Below are positions 49,166-60,549 of a DNA stretch of 64,000 nt, in pieces. The stretch lies in NCBI GenBank assembly GCA_000818945.1, contig KN805371.1:1302696-1366695 (forward strand). Direction: 5' to 3'. This DNA comes from Schizochytrium sp. CCTCC M209059. Its lineage: Eukaryota; Sar; Bigyra; Thraustochytrida; Thraustochytriidae. Position 1 is the first letter of the stretch. Every line of letters starts with the position of its first letter. The notes beneath the pieces were generated by a model, which saw only the letters and a list, made by a program, of their open reading frames with translations, was not told the origin of the DNA and did no database searches. The translations under genes were made by a program, and so were the position numbers.

Positions 49166-52100
49166 TAGTTAAGCTGAGTCGAGTCGAGTTGAGTCGAGGC
49201 GAGTCGAATACTTTCAGCGAGCGAGAGAGCGAGTGCCTCGTCCACTATAATGTACTAAGTGGTTGAACTATTTTGTTTGCGGTATCCGTAGCTGTCGTCG
49301 TTGCCATTCCAGCGGTAGCAATACGCGTGCAACTTTAATCGCGATTGATCGACAAACAGAGGAGACCAAGAGTACTTTTAGCTGGTTGCAGCTAGCTGCT
49401 TTTAGTCTCATCTTCCCATCGCCGACACCAACTCCTGTCGTTCGTGCCCGAAGATCGTGCCGTAGCTGCATCCGCAGTCGTTGCTCTCGCTCCATGATTA
49501 CGAAGCTAGGTGCGCTTCGCCTCCGGCCTGCTAGGCGTGGTGTCCCTTGCTGTCTAGCTCGCTCCAAAGGACAATAAGCAACATTATTAGTAGCATCCAG
49601 ACAGACGCACGACAGCGGCACGGGTCTCGGAGGCTCGAACCCTTCCTCTAAGGCGAGGATAATCGTGAGCAGCGCTCTCGCCACGCCGCGAGAGGTGACC
49701 TGACCTCACCGCAGCTGCTGCTCCGCTGCAACTGGCGGCACGGCCCCTGCTCTCTGTCGTCTGCGTCTCGCAGCCGCCGTCGCGGCTGCGGTCGCTGCCG
49801 GCAGCGGCACCCATGTTGCGCTCCCGGACGGCAGCGGTTGCAGATCTCGGTGAACGCGACCACTGAACCGGCGCAGCCTGTCGTGTGCGTGTGCGAGTCA
49901 AGGAAGAGCCGCAGCCGCGGCGCACCACAGCAGAGCAGAGCAGAGGCGAGCAGAGGCCGTCGGTCGTGATCACCATCGCGATTGTCAACGTCTTCTTCTT
50001 CTTCTTCTTCGTCGTCGTCGTCCGCAAGAGCCAACCGTCGATGATGCAGTTTTTCTGGCGTGGTGAGGTAGGATGCATGGCTACGAATTCTCACTGCACA
50101 CCGTATGCTATCCAGCGTCGAGCGCGAAGATTGAAGCGACGGCCTCAACAGCGACGGCCTCAACAGCGACGGCCTCAACAGCGACGACGACAGCGACCAC
50201 GACGACGCCAACGACACCAACGGCGACAGCGACAGTGGCTCACTCGCGACGGTCGCTGCGGCGATGCACCAGTGTCCGACGGTCTGGCACACGCAACGAC
50301 GGCAGACCCAGCGCGGCGGTCGGAGGCAGCGGAGCGCCTGCGACGGACAAGATAAGCAGCGTAGCGATAACGAACAAAGGAACGAGGGCAGAAAGGAGTG
50401 CGCGGAGATCGGAAGCGCGAGAAGTGCAAGGGATCGCACCTGACCTACATCAGGAGCATCAGCATCAGCAGGTGCTGCATCCGCCGCCAAGACTCGCGAT
50501 GCGAGATCAACCTCTCGCTTGATCGCTCGCCGGCTGCTCTGCTCCGCGCCGCGTGGCAGCAGACATGCGCGTTCGCTCCCTCGCTTGCTCGCGTGCGTGA
50601 ATGGATGAATGGAGCGAGCGAGGCAGGGAGGACAGAGGCCTCTCCTTGCGCCTCGGGCTTCCTGGAATCCACGGTCCGGCGGCCACCTGGAATTCCCGCC
50701 GCCGCCCCACACCCACCCGCACCTTCCCGCAGCGCCCGCTCTGACTCCTGGGACGGCACGGACTGGGACCGGGGTTTGTTGTTTACTGTTATTTGTTAGG
50801 AAGGGGCCGCTGCGCTACAGACCAGAGGCCGCGCGAGGCGTGGCGATTCGGCGAGGCTTGCGCCGTCTGACGGGGCCGGAGCGTGCGCAGGAGGGAGGGG
50901 CGGCGACTTCTCCGCCCGCCGCATCGCATGGCAGGCTCGCCGCGCGGGACAGGGCGAGAGTTGAACGTACGTACGCGCGGAGGGACGACGGATGCATGGC
51001 CACAGGCAGAATTGGAGCGCTTCTTGGAGACACAATGAAATAAAATGAAATGGAATGAAATGGAATGAAATTGTATGTAATGAAAGGGGAATAAGTGCGT
51101 GCGTGCGTGCGTGTCATGACCGAGCGGTGCGGAGCGTACCGCGCAGCAGGAAGGCAGGTGCAGAACTTGGCTGGCTGGATGGATCGCCGTCCGTCCGCGC
51201 GTACGAAAAGTAGTTGTCCAGAGCGGCTCTGTGCTCGAAAATCTCACTTGATTGCTTGCGTGCTTTGCATAAATACACTCTGGAATCCACGCGAGCCGCA
51301 TTGCTCGGCGACAGCTGCAGCGGCAAGATATCCGACGTGGGTGGCTAACGAAAGAAGAAGAAAGAACGTCTCGCCGCCGCGGGCTGTCTGTCGTTCTAGC
51401 CCATGGCATGTGGCTGTGCCTGGCGAGCGTGCGTGGCGAGGTGCAAGGAGCAGACGGAGGCCAGCAGCGGCTGCGGCAGTAAGGCGAGCAGACAGGTGTT
51501 TCTTTGTAAGCTCATTCACTTATCGCAGCAGCAGCACGCGCAGCAGGACACGCAGGCAAGCTGCGAAGCTCGTTATTGGATACGCTCGGTCCAGCGGCAT
51601 CCTCGTCACCGAATTCCGATCGACACCGGGTGGCGGCCGTGCAGGTGGGGATGCCCGCGGCGCCCGTACCAGCTGCGGCCCCTACTCGCACCTTTCAAAG
51701 CAATCGCCTGCACTTTGTGCGCGCGTGCGCTTCCCCGCATGACAATGGAGGAGAGGCGTGCATTGCATCGCGCTCCTTCCCCGTTCACTCCACCCGCCCC
51801 AAACGACCGCGGTCCTCGCGAGCCCGGGCATCCATTCACTGTCATTCCTTCATTGCGTGTCGCCCCTCGCATAAATAATACGGCTGTACGTACGGCCTGC
51901 ACGTTTTTTTGTTGTAGTCGAGTCGCATTGCGGCGCCGCTGCCTGGCGCTCGAGGGATTCAGCTCTTGCGACCTCGAGGTCCCAGGACCTCTCTCCTGCC
52001 GCCGCTGAATCGCCCAGGCTCCACCTGCGCGCTTCCTGCCCGGTCCCGCGCCCTCGCCGCCCCGTCCGCCTCGCCTCGCCCGCCTCGCCTCGCCTCGCCT

Positions 52101-53546
52101 CGCCGCGCCGCGCCGCGCTGGGCTTGCTTGGCTTGGCTTGGCTTGGCCTGGGTTTGCTCCGTCGCCTGCCGCCGGTTTGCGGAGTCTTCCTCCGGCAGCG
52201 CTGATGTCTTCGAGGCCGGACCGGCGGGGCCCCGCCTCCTTCTCATGGGCCACCACCGCTGCGGCGGAAGAGTGGATCCGCCTCGTCTCGTCTCGTCTCG
52301 TCTCGTCTCGTCTCGATTCGAGTGCTCTCCTCGTCGAGGAATCCATCGCATCCTCGCGCCCCGCCAGCGCCTGTCTCTCGACGCGAGGACAAGGCCGGTA
52401 GGAGCGCGGCGCAGAGCACAGGGGTGCGTGGTTGTTTTTTTTTGCGGCTGCCGAACGCGGGGGCGAGGATGCGGCCGTCGAGGCGCGAACGAACGCATCT
52501 TGGAAAACTCTGGCGGCGGCGCGCGAGTCGAATTCGCCCCCGAGTCCGGACGCATGCCGCGCGCGAGGACGGCGAGGAAGAAGATCAGATCAGCACAGCC
52601 AGGAGCGCAAGCGTGAGCGGCAGCGCTGTAGGAGCGCGCTCGCCCGCCCGGCGAGCGACAGCAGCAGGACATAGGTCCAGGGGAGGCCAGCCTGCCGCAA
52701 CCGAGATGCGCGTTAAGCGAGATCTTCCGAGCACAGTTGACACCGCCTCCGCCTCGCACTCGCTCGACAGGCGCAAGTCACGCCAAGCCAAGCCGCCGGC
52801 AGCGGGCTAAACTTCTTTAAGCCAGAATGCGACGGTTCCACGGGCCGGGGCGGCGGCGTCTGAGAATCGAAGCCGCCCGGGCCCCCACTGGCAGAAACGA
52901 GGAGCTGGGATGCTGGCCTCGGAGGCGATGGGGTCCGACAACGCTACCGCCCGCACGCATGCACGGGCCGCGCTCGAGCAGAGCAGTCCAAATCCGGACG
53001 CACCCCGTAGCTTACCCTCTTTCTCAGCGCGGCGCGACTGGCTTGAGGCATCCTTTTCATGCGTATGTGCGTGTGTGTGAGCTTGCTTACTTGCTTGCTT
53101 GCTTGCTTGCTTGCCATAGTTCTGCTTCTGCCAGGCTTTATTTATTTATGTCCACCCTGCTTCCTCCTCCCGCGGTTGCTTCCTTACGACAGCCAGCCAG
53201 CGTATCTGCGAGGGCACCCCACGAGAGGGTAGGAGGAGGGAGAGGAGGGAGAGAGAAATCCCGCCTTCCTTTGCGCATCGTGACAACTTGTAGCACGCAA
53301 ACGGGAGTGACCCGAGCCGACCTGATAAAAAGTAAGCGCAGCCACAGCCGCAGCCGAGCGGGCTTCAAAAGCGAGCGCGAGGCCGCCGACCAAGACAAGC
53401 AAACCCGAAACGCGATCACAGAGCTCGATCGAACCAAAAGCAAGACAAGCCAAGAAGAAGAAGACCCAAACGACCTCGAAGCGGCTGGAAAAGAAGCCAA
53501 AGGAGCGGACAAGCTAGCGGCGCGCAGAGCAGCAACAGCAAGAAAG
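49166..53546. other. 4.4-kb gene-poor GC-rich region with many simple repeats
   Basis: No gene is supported. Simple repeats: a CTTCTT run near 49991-50010; a 15-bp unit (gcgacggcctcaaca) in three perfect copies at 50136-50180; ATGAA-type repeats at about 51033-51085; CGCCT repeats near 52072-52105; (CTCGT)n at about 52282-52315; and a GCTT run at about 53081-53114. Many open frames overlap on both strands but are Arg/Ala/Ser-rich. The last 700 bp lead into aquaglyceroporin copy 1 and should hold its promoter and 5' UTR. Confidence 0.45.
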
Positions 53547-54548
53547 ATGGTTCCTGATGTCGAGGAAGCGTCGAGTAAGGTGGTCCAGGAAGAGCCCAGT
53601 GAGGACCACAACCAGAGCGTGCAGTTCAACAGGTCGAGCAGCGACTCGGGTCCTCGCAGCCTCAAGAACCGCCAGATCGACCTGATGAAGAAGCTCCGCG
53701 GCAACCCGACTGTCTCTGTTGAGACCATGCGTTCCCCATCGCTCTGGCAGCAGCTGCTGGCCGAGATCGTCGGCACCACCATCTATGTTGCCTTTGGTCT
53801 GAGTGCGGTTTCTGCAGCGACCGTGGCCGGTGCGCTCGAGGGAACGTGGCAGGTCCTTGTCATCTGGGCCATCTCCATTGCCATGGGCATCATTTCGTCC
53901 ATCAGCATTTCGGGTGGTCACCTCAACCCGGCCATCTCCTTCACATTTGCACTCCTACGCCCGGAGATGTTCCCCTGGTGGAAGGTGGTCCCGTACTGGA
54001 TTGCCCAGCTCATCGGCGGCATGCTGGGTGGCGGTATGAACTACCTGGCCTACGGAACCGCAATGACGGCCGTGGAAAAGGCCTCTGGTATTGTGCGCGG
54101 CCAGCCCGGCAGTGAGCTTACCGCCTCGCTTTTCCATGGTCTGTACCCGAACCCGGCTTCGCTTCTCCACACAGACCTCGGATGGTCGGAGAACACAGTC
54201 ACTGCAGGCGGCGCCTTTGGTGTCGAATTCTTTGGAAGCGCCTTCTTGGTTTTCGTCATCTTCACCCTTATGGATCCGCGCAACCACCTGCACCTGAGCG
54301 GCGGTTGCATTGCGTTCACGATTGGTCTTTCTGTCGCTGTGCTGGGATGCATCTACTCGCCTCTCGAAGGTCTCGGCATTAACCCGGCGCGCGATCTTGG
54401 CCCTCGCATCGTTGCCTATTCGCTCGGTTGGGGCGAGATTGCCATTCCTGGCCCGAACAACAGCATGTGGATCTGGATCATTGCGCCGATGCTTGGCGGC
54501 CCCGTCGGTGGCATCTTTTACGACTGGATCTACACGCACGGCCTGTAA
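53547..54548 (+). CDS. Aquaglyceroporin (MIP family), tandem copy 1
   Basis: A 333-residue six-helix MIP channel. The first half-helix is SGGHLNPAISF (NPA at 127-129). The second is GLGINPARDLGPRI; the Asp after NPAR is the hallmark of glycerol-conducting GlpF-type channels rather than strict water channels. A polar N-terminal tail of about 60 residues includes many Ser, and the conserved family start of helix 1 reads LWQQLLAEIVGTTIYVAFGL. Substrates would be glycerol, water or small solutes, fitting osmotic control. The start ATG at 53547 follows a purine-rich leader; the frame is open to 52827, but upstream residues are Arg/Ser-rich. It is the first of four same-strand copies. Confidence 0.9.
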   Translation: MVPDVEEASSKVVQEEPSEDHNQSVQFNRSSSDSGPRSLKNRQIDLMKKLRGNPTVSVETMRSPSLWQQLLAEIVGTTIYVAFGLSAVSAATVAGALEGTWQVLVIWAISIAMGIISSISISGGHLNPAISFTFALLRPEMFPWWKVVPYWIAQLIGGMLGGGMNYLAYGTAMTAVEKASGIVRGQPGSELTASLFHGLYPNPASLLHTDLGWSENTVTAGGAFGVEFFGSAFLVFVIFTLMDPRNHLHLSGGCIAFTIGLSVAVLGCIYSPLEGLGINPARDLGPRIVAYSLGWGEIAIPGPNNSMWIWIIAPMLGGPVGGIFYDWIYTHGL

Positions 54549-56253
54549 AGAAGCGCTGCAACGTCGCAAATGAACGTTGACAAGAGCTTGACCGTATCGG
54601 GTCCGGCGTGTCGCACCCCGTTTTATTTTATTCCATTTTCTCCTAAAGTGTAATGCAATCTCGTATTCAGCATCTTTGTCTTGGTTTTTTTGCTCTGCGT
54701 GGCATGGAATACTCGTTCTGGAGAAAGAGAGGAAATCAGGCGTTGTACCGTTCGAAAATTGTGGCCAGCGAGACGAGATACGATCCTCATTCGTGGGGAG
54801 AGAGCGATGCACTATGAGTGGAACTAATGTGAACAGCGATGCGTCAGACAACTGCAAATAACACGCCATTGGAGAACATGGAATGCACAGGGGTGAGTTC
54901 ATCAACTGCGGACAATACGCAATTGGAAAAACACGAAATGCACAGTGATGCGTTGCAATTACGGACGATGTGCCATTGAAGAAATTGAAATGCATGGTGG
55001 TGTGTCGAACAACTGCGGAAAATTCGCATTTGCAGAAAAGAAAATGCACAGGGTTGTGTGAAACAACTGTGGAAAATTCGCATTTGCAGAAAAGATTATG
55101 CACAATGTTGAGTGAAACAACTGCGTAAAATGAATGACTGCACAGTGATGCGTCACAACTGCGAATCTTCGCGGATGGAACAAAAAGCTCTGTGCTGCCG
55201 CAAAGCCGTGACCATAGACGACGAGAGTTCACTAACGCAAGTTTGGGAGCTTTCGCAAGCTACCGCAAAGTTGGAAAGACAGAGAAGTTTTTTCTGTCGA
55301 ATCGCGAGACAAATACTGGAGGATTGTGTCTCAGATGCAGTCGACTCATTAAAGTTGCACTTCAAGGTCGCACACATACTTTAATGCAATGCTGCTGCCC
55401 AATGCAATACGACCTCGATGAAAGAGGATAGCGCTGGATATGCTCCTCGCCAAAGCGATCTATCCATGCTTCTTTCGACCCTCTCCAGATGATCATCCCT
55501 ACAATCAATCAATCAATCTGTGCTGTGCTGTGCTGTGCTGTGCCGCGTTGCGCTGCCTCTCGCTCACCACGCTGCTGCTGCTCGGGAACCACCGAGCGAG
55601 CTCCTCATTCCTCCTGACGCCGCCTTCTCGGGATTTGCTCTGCACGCCTCCGCCGTTCTTCGCGCCCTCCGCGCCGCGCCGCTCCCGGCCGAGCCCGCGC
55701 GCGTGCGTGTGCAGGTCGCGGTCCCCGCGCCGGTCCAGGCCCAGGTCCGGGGCCCCGGCGCGGCCGCTGCCTCCTGCGACGAGCGTCGGAGCGGCCAGCG
55801 GACCGGCGGCGGGAATTGCGTTGCGCAGACCGGGGTGTGAGCCCGCCGGTCCGTCCGGGGTGACCTAACGGCGGCGCAAGTGGGTTTTGGCGGCGCGCGC
55901 AAGTGGGCTATGGGGGCGCGCGCAAGTGGGCTATGGGGGCGCGCAAGTGGAGCTTGGGGCATGAATGGGGGTGTGCGAGCGCGCCGAGGAGGCGAAGGGA
56001 GCCAAGCAAGGTGTAAGCAAGGCAACGCGACGAATGCCGAGCCGCGCGAAAGCCGCTGTCGCGGGGCCGAGTTCGTGCGCGGGCGCGTGCATTGGCGGCG
56101 GGCAGGGACGAGCGGCGGGCCTCCGACGACGCCGCGGAGGTACCGCGCGCCGGTCCCCAGGCGTCTAGGTCCGGTGACCTCAAGATTCCGAGGGACAAAA
56201 AGTAAGAAAGAACTTGAAAGAAAGAAAGAGGGAAAGATCGATCGCTGCGCTTG

Positions 56254-56287
<34 letters not shown>

Positions 56288-58056
56288 CACAGAGAGAGCG
56301 AAGAGTGCCGCCGCCGCCACGAGGTCGCTCACGCCATCGTCTCGCCTCGGCCGCCTGCACGCCGCCTGCAAGCGCGGTCTGCTCCGGCGCCGCGCCCGCC
56401 GCGGCAGCGGTACACGCGCTCTCGCGGCCGGCCTGGGGACGCCGTGGTGGCCAGCGATCGTCCGTGGCATGCCCTTTCCTTTCCTTCCTTTCCTTTCCTT
56501 TCCTTTCCTGCCATGCCATGCCCACCCTCGCGTCCCAGCGCTCGCGCTCGACGGCGGCGCGGGCGCGGGGAGAGAGGCGCAGCGCGAGAGAGGGAGCGGC
56601 GCGGCATCGGACCGGCGCGCTTTGGACCGCGGGCGCGTCTCGGACGGCGCCGCGGGGCCTCGCGCTTGGGCCTCTGCCTGCCTCTGCCTGCCTCCTGCCT
56701 GCCTGTGACAGACGACTGGAACGAGAAGTGTTCGCAGGGGCGCCAGGATACCGCTATTTTCGTCCCCGCCCCGCGCCGGTCCACGCCCCTCCCGCGCGGC
56801 CTCGGCTCCCGCGAGGTCGCGGCCTTGCGCGAGGTCGCGGCCTTGCGCGAGGTCGCGGCCTTGCCTTGCGCGAGGCGGGCTGGCCGGCCTAGGCAGCGGC
56901 AGCGAGCGAGCGGCGAGCAGCGAGCGAGCAGCGAGGGCGCGCGGGGGTTCGGATGGACGCGCGAGCGAGCGCGCGCGGCGGTTAGCTCCGAATTCTGATC
57001 TTCTCTCCTCTCCTCTCCTCTCCTCTCCTGTCCTCAGCTCGCTCGCTCGCTCGCGCGCCCGTCGTCACCGCCGTCCGCCAGCGCGGAACTCTCGCGCCAC
57101 GAACCCGACGCAGCTGACGCCCGCGCGGCTCGCGTCGATCCCGCGCTCGCGCAAGGCGGCGATCTCGCGGGAGCCGAGGCCGCCTGCCGCTGCAGCGCGG
57201 TGGATCTCTTTTCTTCTTCGCCCACGAACCGTCGCAGCCAGGCAGACAGACAGACACACTCAAGCAAGCGAGCAAGCAAGCAAGCGAGCAAGCAAGCAAG
57301 CAAGCAAGCAAGCGCGTGTGCCGCCTCCCTCCCCACCATGCGGCGCGGTTTGGTTGGCGCGGTTTGGCGCGATGCAGGAGGGCCGTCGACACGCCACCGC
57401 GGGCGGCGGCGCGCACGCAAACAACGTCGCCGCCGGCGCTGCTGCCGCCGCTTGCCGCGCTGGGTGCGGCGAGCCAGGGAGGATAGAGGAGCCCGCCGAG
57501 AGGAGGGAGGGAGAGGACTTGCGCGCGACTTGCGGACTGGAGATCGCTCGTTTCAGCTAGCGAGGGCGTGTGCGTATGCAGGCAAGGCAGGTGGATCGAT
57601 CCCAGGCGGGCGGGTCGTCGATCTGCGCGGTGATCTCGCTTGGGCGGCAGCTTCGAGAGCTGGCTGCAGGCAGGGCTTGACGCCTCGGGGAAGAGAGAAC
57701 CTTGGCGAGCGGCAGACAGAGGAGGGCGCAGGGTAGTTCCCCAGTCAAGCAGGTACAGCGAGCCAGCCAGCCAGCCAGCAAGCGAGCCGAGCAGGCAGTT
57801 AGTTGATTGCCCCTCCCGGCGCAGCGAAGCAGCAAAGCAGAGCAAAGCAAAGTAAAGCAAAGCAAAGCAAAGCAAAGCAAAGCAAAGCAAAGCAAAGCAA
57901 ACCCGAAACGCAAAGCCCCCCGCACAAGGCCACACGCGAGGCAGCGAAGGTCGCACGGACACACGTACACCAACGTGAAGCAGAGAAGAAGAAGAATAGC
58001 GAGCGAAGCAAGCTAGCCAGCTAAGTAGCTAGCTCGAGCTCTTGCAGCTCCCCAGC
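54549..58056. other. 3.5-kb spacer between aquaglyceroporin copies 1 and 2
   Basis: No gene is supported. The first part holds a 54-bp minisatellite (54835-55170). Further on: AATC and GTGCT runs at 55502-55543; a roughly 22-bp gcgcgcaagtgggctatggg-type repeat at about 55875-55950; a GA run at 56256-56284; CTTTC runs near 56476-56510; an 18-bp unit (gcgaggtcgcggccttgc) in three copies at 56811-56864; CTCTC pentamers at 57001-57030; AAGC repeats at 57260-57313; and AAAGC pentamers at 57833-57901. Confidence 0.5.
54835..55170. repeat. Degenerate 54-bp minisatellite, about seven units
   Basis: Units share a core of the form caactgcggaaaattcgc followed about 20 bp later by gaaaatgcacag. The best-preserved pair lies around 55000-55110. 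The period is a multiple of three, so an 18-residue repeat (with CKCEFS) is open on the minus strand, but there is no family match, so I treat it as non-coding. Confidence 0.7.
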
Positions 58057-59064
58057 ATGATGCCCGACATGGAAGAAGGCAATGGCAAGGTCGGCCAGGC
58101 CGAGGAGGCCGAGACCCCCTCCGGCTCGGCGACCTCTTCGAGGCCCAGTGTCGACAAGGACGAGCAGCCCAAGACGCCTTGGCAAAAGTATACGGCCATG
58201 GTGTACCAGGCGCGCGGCAACCCGAGCTTGTCCCCCGACAGCATTCGCCCACCCTCGCTGGCTCAGCAGCTCTTTGCCGAAGTCCTTGGCACTGGCATCT
58301 ATATGTTCTTTGGTCTCTCAGCAACGGCAGCCGCAACCACGGCCGGCTCGTCCGCTGGCGTGATCCAGGTCGTGTTCGTCTGGGCCATCGCTATCACTAT
58401 GGGCGTCATGGTCGCCATTAGTGTCTCTGGCGCCCACTTGAACCCGGCCATCACACTAACCTTTATGCTCCTCCGCCCCGAGATCTTCGCGCCATGGAAG
58501 GCGCCCCTTTACATGGTCGCGCAGATTCTTGGCGCCGCGCTGGGCGCTGTTGGAACATGGATCATTTTTGAGAATCCCATCAACAACTTCGAGAGAACCT
58601 ACGGCATCGTGCGCGGTCAGCCCGGCAGTGAACTCACCGCCTCTATCTTTTGCGACTTTTACCCGAGCCCTAGCTCATTGGCCAACCCGGCCTTGGGCTG
58701 GACCCCGGACACCGTGTCCCGCGGCGGCGCCTTCGGTATGGAGGTGTTCGGCTGCGCGTACCTCGTTTTCATCGTTTTTGCAGTGATGGACCCTCGCAAC
58801 CAGCTTCGTCTCGGCGGCGCCGCCATCGCCTACTCCATCGGCCTCGCAGTGCTCATCCTCGGCTGCATCGCTGGCCCGATCACGGGCCTGAGCATCAACC
58901 CGGCTCGAGACCTCGGCCCCCGCGTTGTCGCTTATGCTGCCGGTTGGGGCGAGATTGCCTTCCCTGGCCCCAACAACAGCTGGTGGGTTTGGACCATCGC
59001 TCCCTTCTTTGGCGGCCCCATCGGCGGCCTCGTCTACGATATGCTTCTCATGCGCGGCATTTAG
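58057..59064 (+). CDS. Aquaglyceroporin (MIP family), tandem copy 2
   Basis: A 335-residue paralogue of copy 1. Half-helix motifs are SGAHLNPAITLTF and GLSINPARDLGPRV, again with the glycerol-type Asp. TYGIVRGQPGSELTAS in the loop before helix 4 is nearly identical to copy 1 (SGIVRGQPGSELTAS), which supports recent duplication. The N-terminal tail of about 65 residues is polar and acidic, unlike copy 1. Two adjacent ATGs (58057, 58060) open the protein; the frame upstream starts at TTG. A 5-bp AAAGC repeat ends about 155 bp upstream and could lie in the 5' UTR. Confidence 0.9.
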   Translation: MMPDMEEGNGKVGQAEEAETPSGSATSSRPSVDKDEQPKTPWQKYTAMVYQARGNPSLSPDSIRPPSLAQQLFAEVLGTGIYMFFGLSATAAATTAGSSAGVIQVVFVWAIAITMGVMVAISVSGAHLNPAITLTFMLLRPEIFAPWKAPLYMVAQILGAALGAVGTWIIFENPINNFERTYGIVRGQPGSELTASIFCDFYPSPSSLANPALGWTPDTVSRGGAFGMEVFGCAYLVFIVFAVMDPRNQLRLGGAAIAYSIGLAVLILGCIAGPITGLSINPARDLGPRVVAYAAGWGEIAFPGPNNSWWVWTIAPFFGGPIGGLVYDMLLMRGI

Positions 59065-60549
59065 GAGCAATTGCCGCCTTGCCGCAGCTATACTATGCTA
59101 TGCTATGCTATGCTATGCTATGCTATGCTTGCAATTGCTCAGAGCCCGTCAGTCAGTCAGTCAGCCAGGCAAACAAACGCCCAGATCACTCGACTCGAGG
59201 TAATGCTTGTTCCTTCATTGGACGCACGCACGCACGCCAACATTTGGAAGAATCACCTCGCTTCGTCCATGACCACCCTTGCCTGCCCGCCTTCCTCTCG
59301 AGGCGACCGCGGCGCTGGAGAAAATCGCACAGAGCAAACGCAAACAAAAGCATAAGCCAGAGGGGGAGAGTCTCCTCATCCCTTTCTGCGCCCTGTCTTT
59401 TTACTATCCACTTTCAATTATTTTGCCCCAATCGCCATTCTCCTTTTGCCTCGCACGATTTCTCGTCCGTTCAGACTGCTTCAAACGATGACTCGCTGCC
59501 GCTGCTCCTCGCTTCATCTCCATCTCCATCTCCCCACCATCGTCCGCACCTCGATATCACCCACACCCAAAGTCACCCTAAGTCACTCTCGCCGTCACTT
59601 CGGCCTTCCTCGCAGTCATCGTGCGTGCGATCACCGTGCGCGCCAGGCCGGCGGAGAAACGCCGCCATTGCGCTGCGCTTCTCGCCGCACGCCGCCGCGC
59701 CCGGGGGCAGGAACGCCTGCGCGTACACGCTGCCGGTGTCTTTGACTCTCACGGCGGAGTTCTGGATCAGAAGGGGCGCGTCTGACGCCGGCACGAACGG
59801 CCGTTCACGCTCTGTTGTGCTTGTGCTGCTGCTGCTGCTGCTGCGGGGCTTCACTTCACTGGCAGGGCTGGGACGATTGGGGCCGACCGCGTCCCACCCA
59901 CCCGGACCGGCCATTGATTGTGTGCCAAAGCGGAGATGCAGTGCCCGCGGCTTGGGCTGGCCGGCTGCGGCTGCGGCTGCGGCTGCGGCTGAGCAGAGAG
60001 TGCTGGCGCGAGAGCGCGGTCGCTGGCGGTGCAGATGCGTGCGAGAGCGGTCGTAATCAGTAGCCACAGCTGCAGCCAGCAGGGCCTCGGGCGGGTCGAA
60101 AAGGCGGCGGGAAGGCGAGTGGCAGTGGCTGGACGTTCGCCCCGAGGTGCTGGTGGGGGCAGGGAGAAAAGGGGGTGGGAGAAAAGGACTCGGAGGATGG
60201 TTTGGTCCCGCCTCAATACGTATTGCGTTCCAGCGCATCGCCCCGCTTCCCTCTCTGGTCCGAGGGAGTCAGTCAGTTCGTCTCGCTCAGAAGTGCAAAC
60301 ACCACTGCAAGACAAAGAACAGGCGAGCCATCGCTCGCTCGATCAAATGACCAACGTAGCAAACACCAATCGGGCTACAGTCTCGGACGCCAGCCGCGTT
60401 TGCTTCGTCTTCCACGACATCCTCCCCTGATCGTCGTCGCTCTCCCCGTGAACGGCGTGAACGGTGAACGGTAGCAAGCTGGCTAATTTGATTGCTCACT
60501 GGTTGCCCGACTGCTGGAGTTGAACACAAATCAGCTGGAAGAAAAGACC
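59065..60549. other. Spacer between aquaglyceroporin copies 2 and 3
   Basis: No gene is supported. A CTATG pentamer run starts about 30 bp past the copy 2 stop (59093-59129). A CTG run lies at 59825-59844 and GGCTGC hexamers at about 59962-59991. The region just before 60550 should be the copy 3 promoter. Confidence 0.45.

Noticed and set aside
49622..49690. A tRNA-like T-loop (ggttcgagcc on the minus strand)
   Set aside because: I could not fold a full cloverleaf: the T stem has mismatches and no D arm or acceptor pairing is evident.
50039..50522. A possible small gene with an ATG and a Thr/Ala-rich frame
   Set aside because: The frame is mostly the 15-bp tandem repeat and CGACGA runs, with no conserved segment.
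51606..52759. Overlapping long frames on both strands
   Set aside because: All are Arg/Ala/Gly-rich and open on several frames at once, as expected in very GC-rich non-coding DNA.
53955..55232. A 425-residue minus-strand frame overlapping aquaglyceroporin copy 1
   Set aside because: Half is antisense to a clear MIP gene and the rest translates the 54-bp minisatellite.
55880..56998. A 372-residue frame in the aquaglyceroporin spacer
   Set aside because: It spans several tandem repeats and GA runs and has an Arg/Glu-dominated composition with no domain.
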